Source: Actinomycetes bacterium (GTDB lineage: Bacteria; Actinomycetota; Acidimicrobiia; Acidimicrobiales; Palsa-688). From it: a stretch of 7,145 bases of DNA. The position numbers and the translations under genes are program-made. The DNA lies in NCBI GenBank assembly GCA_021815935.1, contig JAKAZH010000092.1:1-7145 (forward strand), written 5' to 3'. Shown piece by piece: positions 5,536-7,145 of the stretch (position 1 is the stretch's first letter; every line of letters begins with the position of its first letter). The notes under the pieces are model-generated. The model had not been told where the DNA came from. It did not search any database and saw only the letters and a list, made by a program, of their open reading frames with translations.

Positions 5536-6144
5536 TTGCCTGCGTCCGTGTTCGTTGCTGACGAGCAGTCGGATTTTCCTGTCGAGACCATGAGGTGGGT
5601 TGCGCTTGCTGAGGCGGTCCTTGCCGACGAAGGGGTGAGAGGCGATACGGAGGTGTCCGTACTGTTCGTCGACGAGGACACCATCGCCGATCTGAACTCA
5701 CGGTTCCTGTCGCGCGAGGGGCCGACAGACGTTTTGGCGTTCCCGATAGACGACGAACCCGTCGAAGGCGGCCGCTCCCCCGACTCCGGAGGAAGTGGGC
5801 CGGGGTTCGCCGGCTCGCTCGACGATTTGCCCAGCCTTCTAGGCGACGTCGTCATATGCCCGTCTGTTGCAAACAAGAATGCGCCCGAACACGCCGGCAC
5901 ATACGACGACGAGATAGCCCTCCTGCTGGTTCACGGACTGCTGCATCTCCTCGGTCACGACCACGAGGAGCCCGACGAGGCTGAAGCGATGGAGGCGAAA
6001 GAGAAGGTGCTTCTCGGCCGCCATCACTCGACGCAAGCAACTGGCGGGTCGCCGGGTGGCGGAGGGTCGCCGGGAGCCGGCGGCATTGCAGGTGCCGACG
6101 GGACGCTCGACGACGCAGCGTCGGGAGCCGAAGGGTCGTCTTGA
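5536..6144 (+). CDS. ybeY: Endoribonuclease YbeY, 16S rRNA maturation
   Basis: YbeY is a zinc-dependent endoribonuclease acting in 16S rRNA 3' processing and ribosome quality control. The metal site HGLLHLLGHDH is intact, with His133, His137 and His143, preceded by the family blocks VSVLFVDEDTIADLNSRF (40-57), GPTDVLAFP (62-70) and LLGDVVICPSVA (101-112). At 202 aa it is longer than the usual 150-170. The extra length comes from an acidic, Gly/Ser-rich insertion between FP and LLGD (about 75-99) and a Gly/Ser/Ala-rich tail after about residue 160. Both are probably disordered. The TTG start is supported by its ribosome site. The stop codon overlaps the TTG of the next gene, so the two are likely translated together. 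Confidence 0.94.
   Translation: MPASVFVADEQSDFPVETMRWVALAEAVLADEGVRGDTEVSVLFVDEDTIADLNSRFLSREGPTDVLAFPIDDEPVEGGRSPDSGGSGPGFAGSLDDLPSLLGDVVICPSVANKNAPEHAGTYDDEIALLLVHGLLHLLGHDHEEPDEAEAMEAKEKVLLGRHHSTQATGGSPGGGGSPGAGGIAGADGTLDDAASGAEGSS
6046..6074 (+). repeat. Short direct repeat in the ybeY tail
   Basis: GGGTCGCCGGG occurs at 6046-6056 and again at 6064-6074, an 18-bp period in frame with the gene. It encodes a repeated GSPG unit in the Gly-rich tail of YbeY. Slippage at such a repeat could change the tail length without breaking the frame. Confidence 0.6.
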
Positions 6145-7145
6145 AACCTCCAGGACTGGTCGCCGTCACCGCTTTCGACGGCGCGGACGCGGCACTGCTC
6201 GCGCTCGTGGTAGTACTGATCGCCCTCACCGGTTTTCTCGCCATGGCCGAGACTTCACTCACGAGAGTCTCGAAAGTGAAGGCGGTGGCGTTAGTCGAGG
6301 AGAAACGGCGCGGAGCTCAGACGGTGCTGCGCCTCGTGGAGCAGATCGACAAGGTCCTGCCGGTGGTGCTCTTCAGCCTCGAGCTTTGCACGCTGGTGGC
6401 CGCTACCCTCGTCGGTGTACTCGCCGAGCACTTTCTCGGAGGTCTCGGCGTGGTGGCGGCGACCGCTTTCGAAGTGATCGTCGTGTTCGTCGTGGCTGAG
6501 CTCGCACCGAAGACCTGGGCTGTGGAACGCCCGGAGAGGGCAGCGCTTTTTGCGGCTCCCGCGATCCGCCTCCTCGTGGCGTTTGCCCCTATCGGCTGGA
6601 CCGCGAGGGCACTGATAGCCGTTACAAACGGGCTCCTGCCAGGTAAGGGCATCAAATCCGGTCCGTACACCTCAGACGAGATGCTGCGTGCTTTGGCTGA
6701 CGAGGCGGCTCACGAGGATGTGATCGAACACTCTGAAGCTACGCTCATCCATTCGATAATCGACTTCGGTGACACCGTCGTCAGGGAAGTGATGGTCCCA
6801 CGACCTGACATGATCTCGGTGGACTCAAGCTCGCGCATCACACAGGTGCTCGACGTCGTGATACCTGTCGGCTTTTCCCGAATTCCCGTCTACACGCAAG
6901 GCATCGACGACATTGTCGGCGTCGTCCACGTCAAGGATCTGATGCGCGCCGAGCGGGAGGGGAGCGGCGAGACCGAAGTGGCGGCGGTGATGAGAGGTGC
7001 CAACTTCACGCCCGAAAGCAAACGTGTCTCGGAGTTGATGCGCGAGATGCAGGCCGGCAAGTTCCACATCGCAATCGTCGTCGACGAGTACGGAGGGACC
7101 GCCGGTCTGGTAACGTTAGAGGATCTTCTCGAAGAGCTCGTCGGC
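6141..7145 (+). CDS. CNNM/CBS-domain membrane protein (CorC/HlyC type), 3' end cut off
   Basis: The frame is open for 335 codons up to the window edge, so the C-terminus is missing. The N-terminal CNNM (DUF21) membrane domain begins with a transmembrane helix at about 17-36 ending in MAETSL and has further hydrophobic segments around 73-97, 102-121 and 137-163, including VVAELAPKTWAVERPER (117-133). A CBS pair follows. The first CBS includes VREVMVPRPDMISVD and FSRIPVYTQGIDDIVGVVHVKDL. The second includes HIAIVVDEYGGTAGLVTLED. The C-terminal CorC/HlyC domain lies beyond the window. Relatives are linked to magnesium or cobalt export and are often mislabelled haemolysins. The TTG 6141 start shares TTGA with the ybeY stop, and AAGGG at 6131-6135 is 5 nt upstream. 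In actinobacteria this gene usually precedes era. Confidence 0.9.
   Translation, partial: MKPPGLVAVTAFDGADAALLALVVVLIALTGFLAMAETSLTRVSKVKAVALVEEKRRGAQTVLRLVEQIDKVLPVVLFSLELCTLVAATLVGVLAEHFLGGLGVVAATAFEVIVVFVVAELAPKTWAVERPERAALFAAPAIRLLVAFAPIGWTARALIAVTNGLLPGKGIKSGPYTSDEMLRALADEAAHEDVIEHSEATLIHSIIDFGDTVVREVMVPRPDMISVDSSSRITQVLDVVIPVGFSRIPVYTQGIDDIVGVVHVKDLMRAEREGSGETEVAAVMRGANFTPESKRVSELMREMQAGKFHIAIVVDEYGGTAGLVTLEDLLEELVG

Overview
This is a high-GC window with frequent GTG/TTG starts and short intergenic gaps. A NucS/EndoMS-type mismatch endonuclease plus a phoH-ybeY-corC gene string points to an actinobacterium. I lean towards an uncultured or Acidimicrobiia-like lineage rather than a classical Streptomyces or Mycobacterium, but that finer placement is inference.

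Layout. (i) Positions 1-201 are a leader with no gene I can defend, holding several nested inverted repeats, followed by nucS (202-861, +). (ii) Two coupled minus-strand genes run convergently into nucS: a CpaB-like SAF-domain membrane protein (3011-2169) and a CpaE/TadZ-like MinD-fold protein (2166-871) whose P-loop lacks both expected lysines. They look like parts of a Flp/Tad-type pilus or secretion locus, but no cpaF, tadB/C or pilin gene is in the window. (iii) A small excisionase/BldC-type helix-turn-helix protein (3071-3346, +) is divergent from the cpaB-like gene across 59 bp. (iv) A minus-strand gene (3995-3411) encodes a protein of unknown function made of two similar beta-rich halves. 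(v) A plus-strand housekeeping string follows: HIT hydrolase (4019-4390), PhoH ATPase (4470-5519), YbeY rRNA-maturation endonuclease (5536-6144) and a CNNM/CBS (CorC/HlyC-type) membrane protein that starts inside the ybeY stop codon and runs off the window end.

How they fit together. Genes iv and v (HIT-phoH-ybeY-corC, usually followed by era in actinobacteria) are core RNA-metabolism and ion-homeostasis functions. The cpaB/cpaE-like pair with its divergent HTH protein resembles a small accessory module inserted between housekeeping genes. NucS supplies non-canonical mismatch repair in MutS/MutL-lacking actinobacteria. I see no CRISPR array, tRNA, rRNA, transposase or attachment site. No clearly novel system is proven. 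The best leads are the degenerate CpaE P-loop, the duplicated unknown protein, the possible structured leader of nucS and the tiny leader ORF before phoH.
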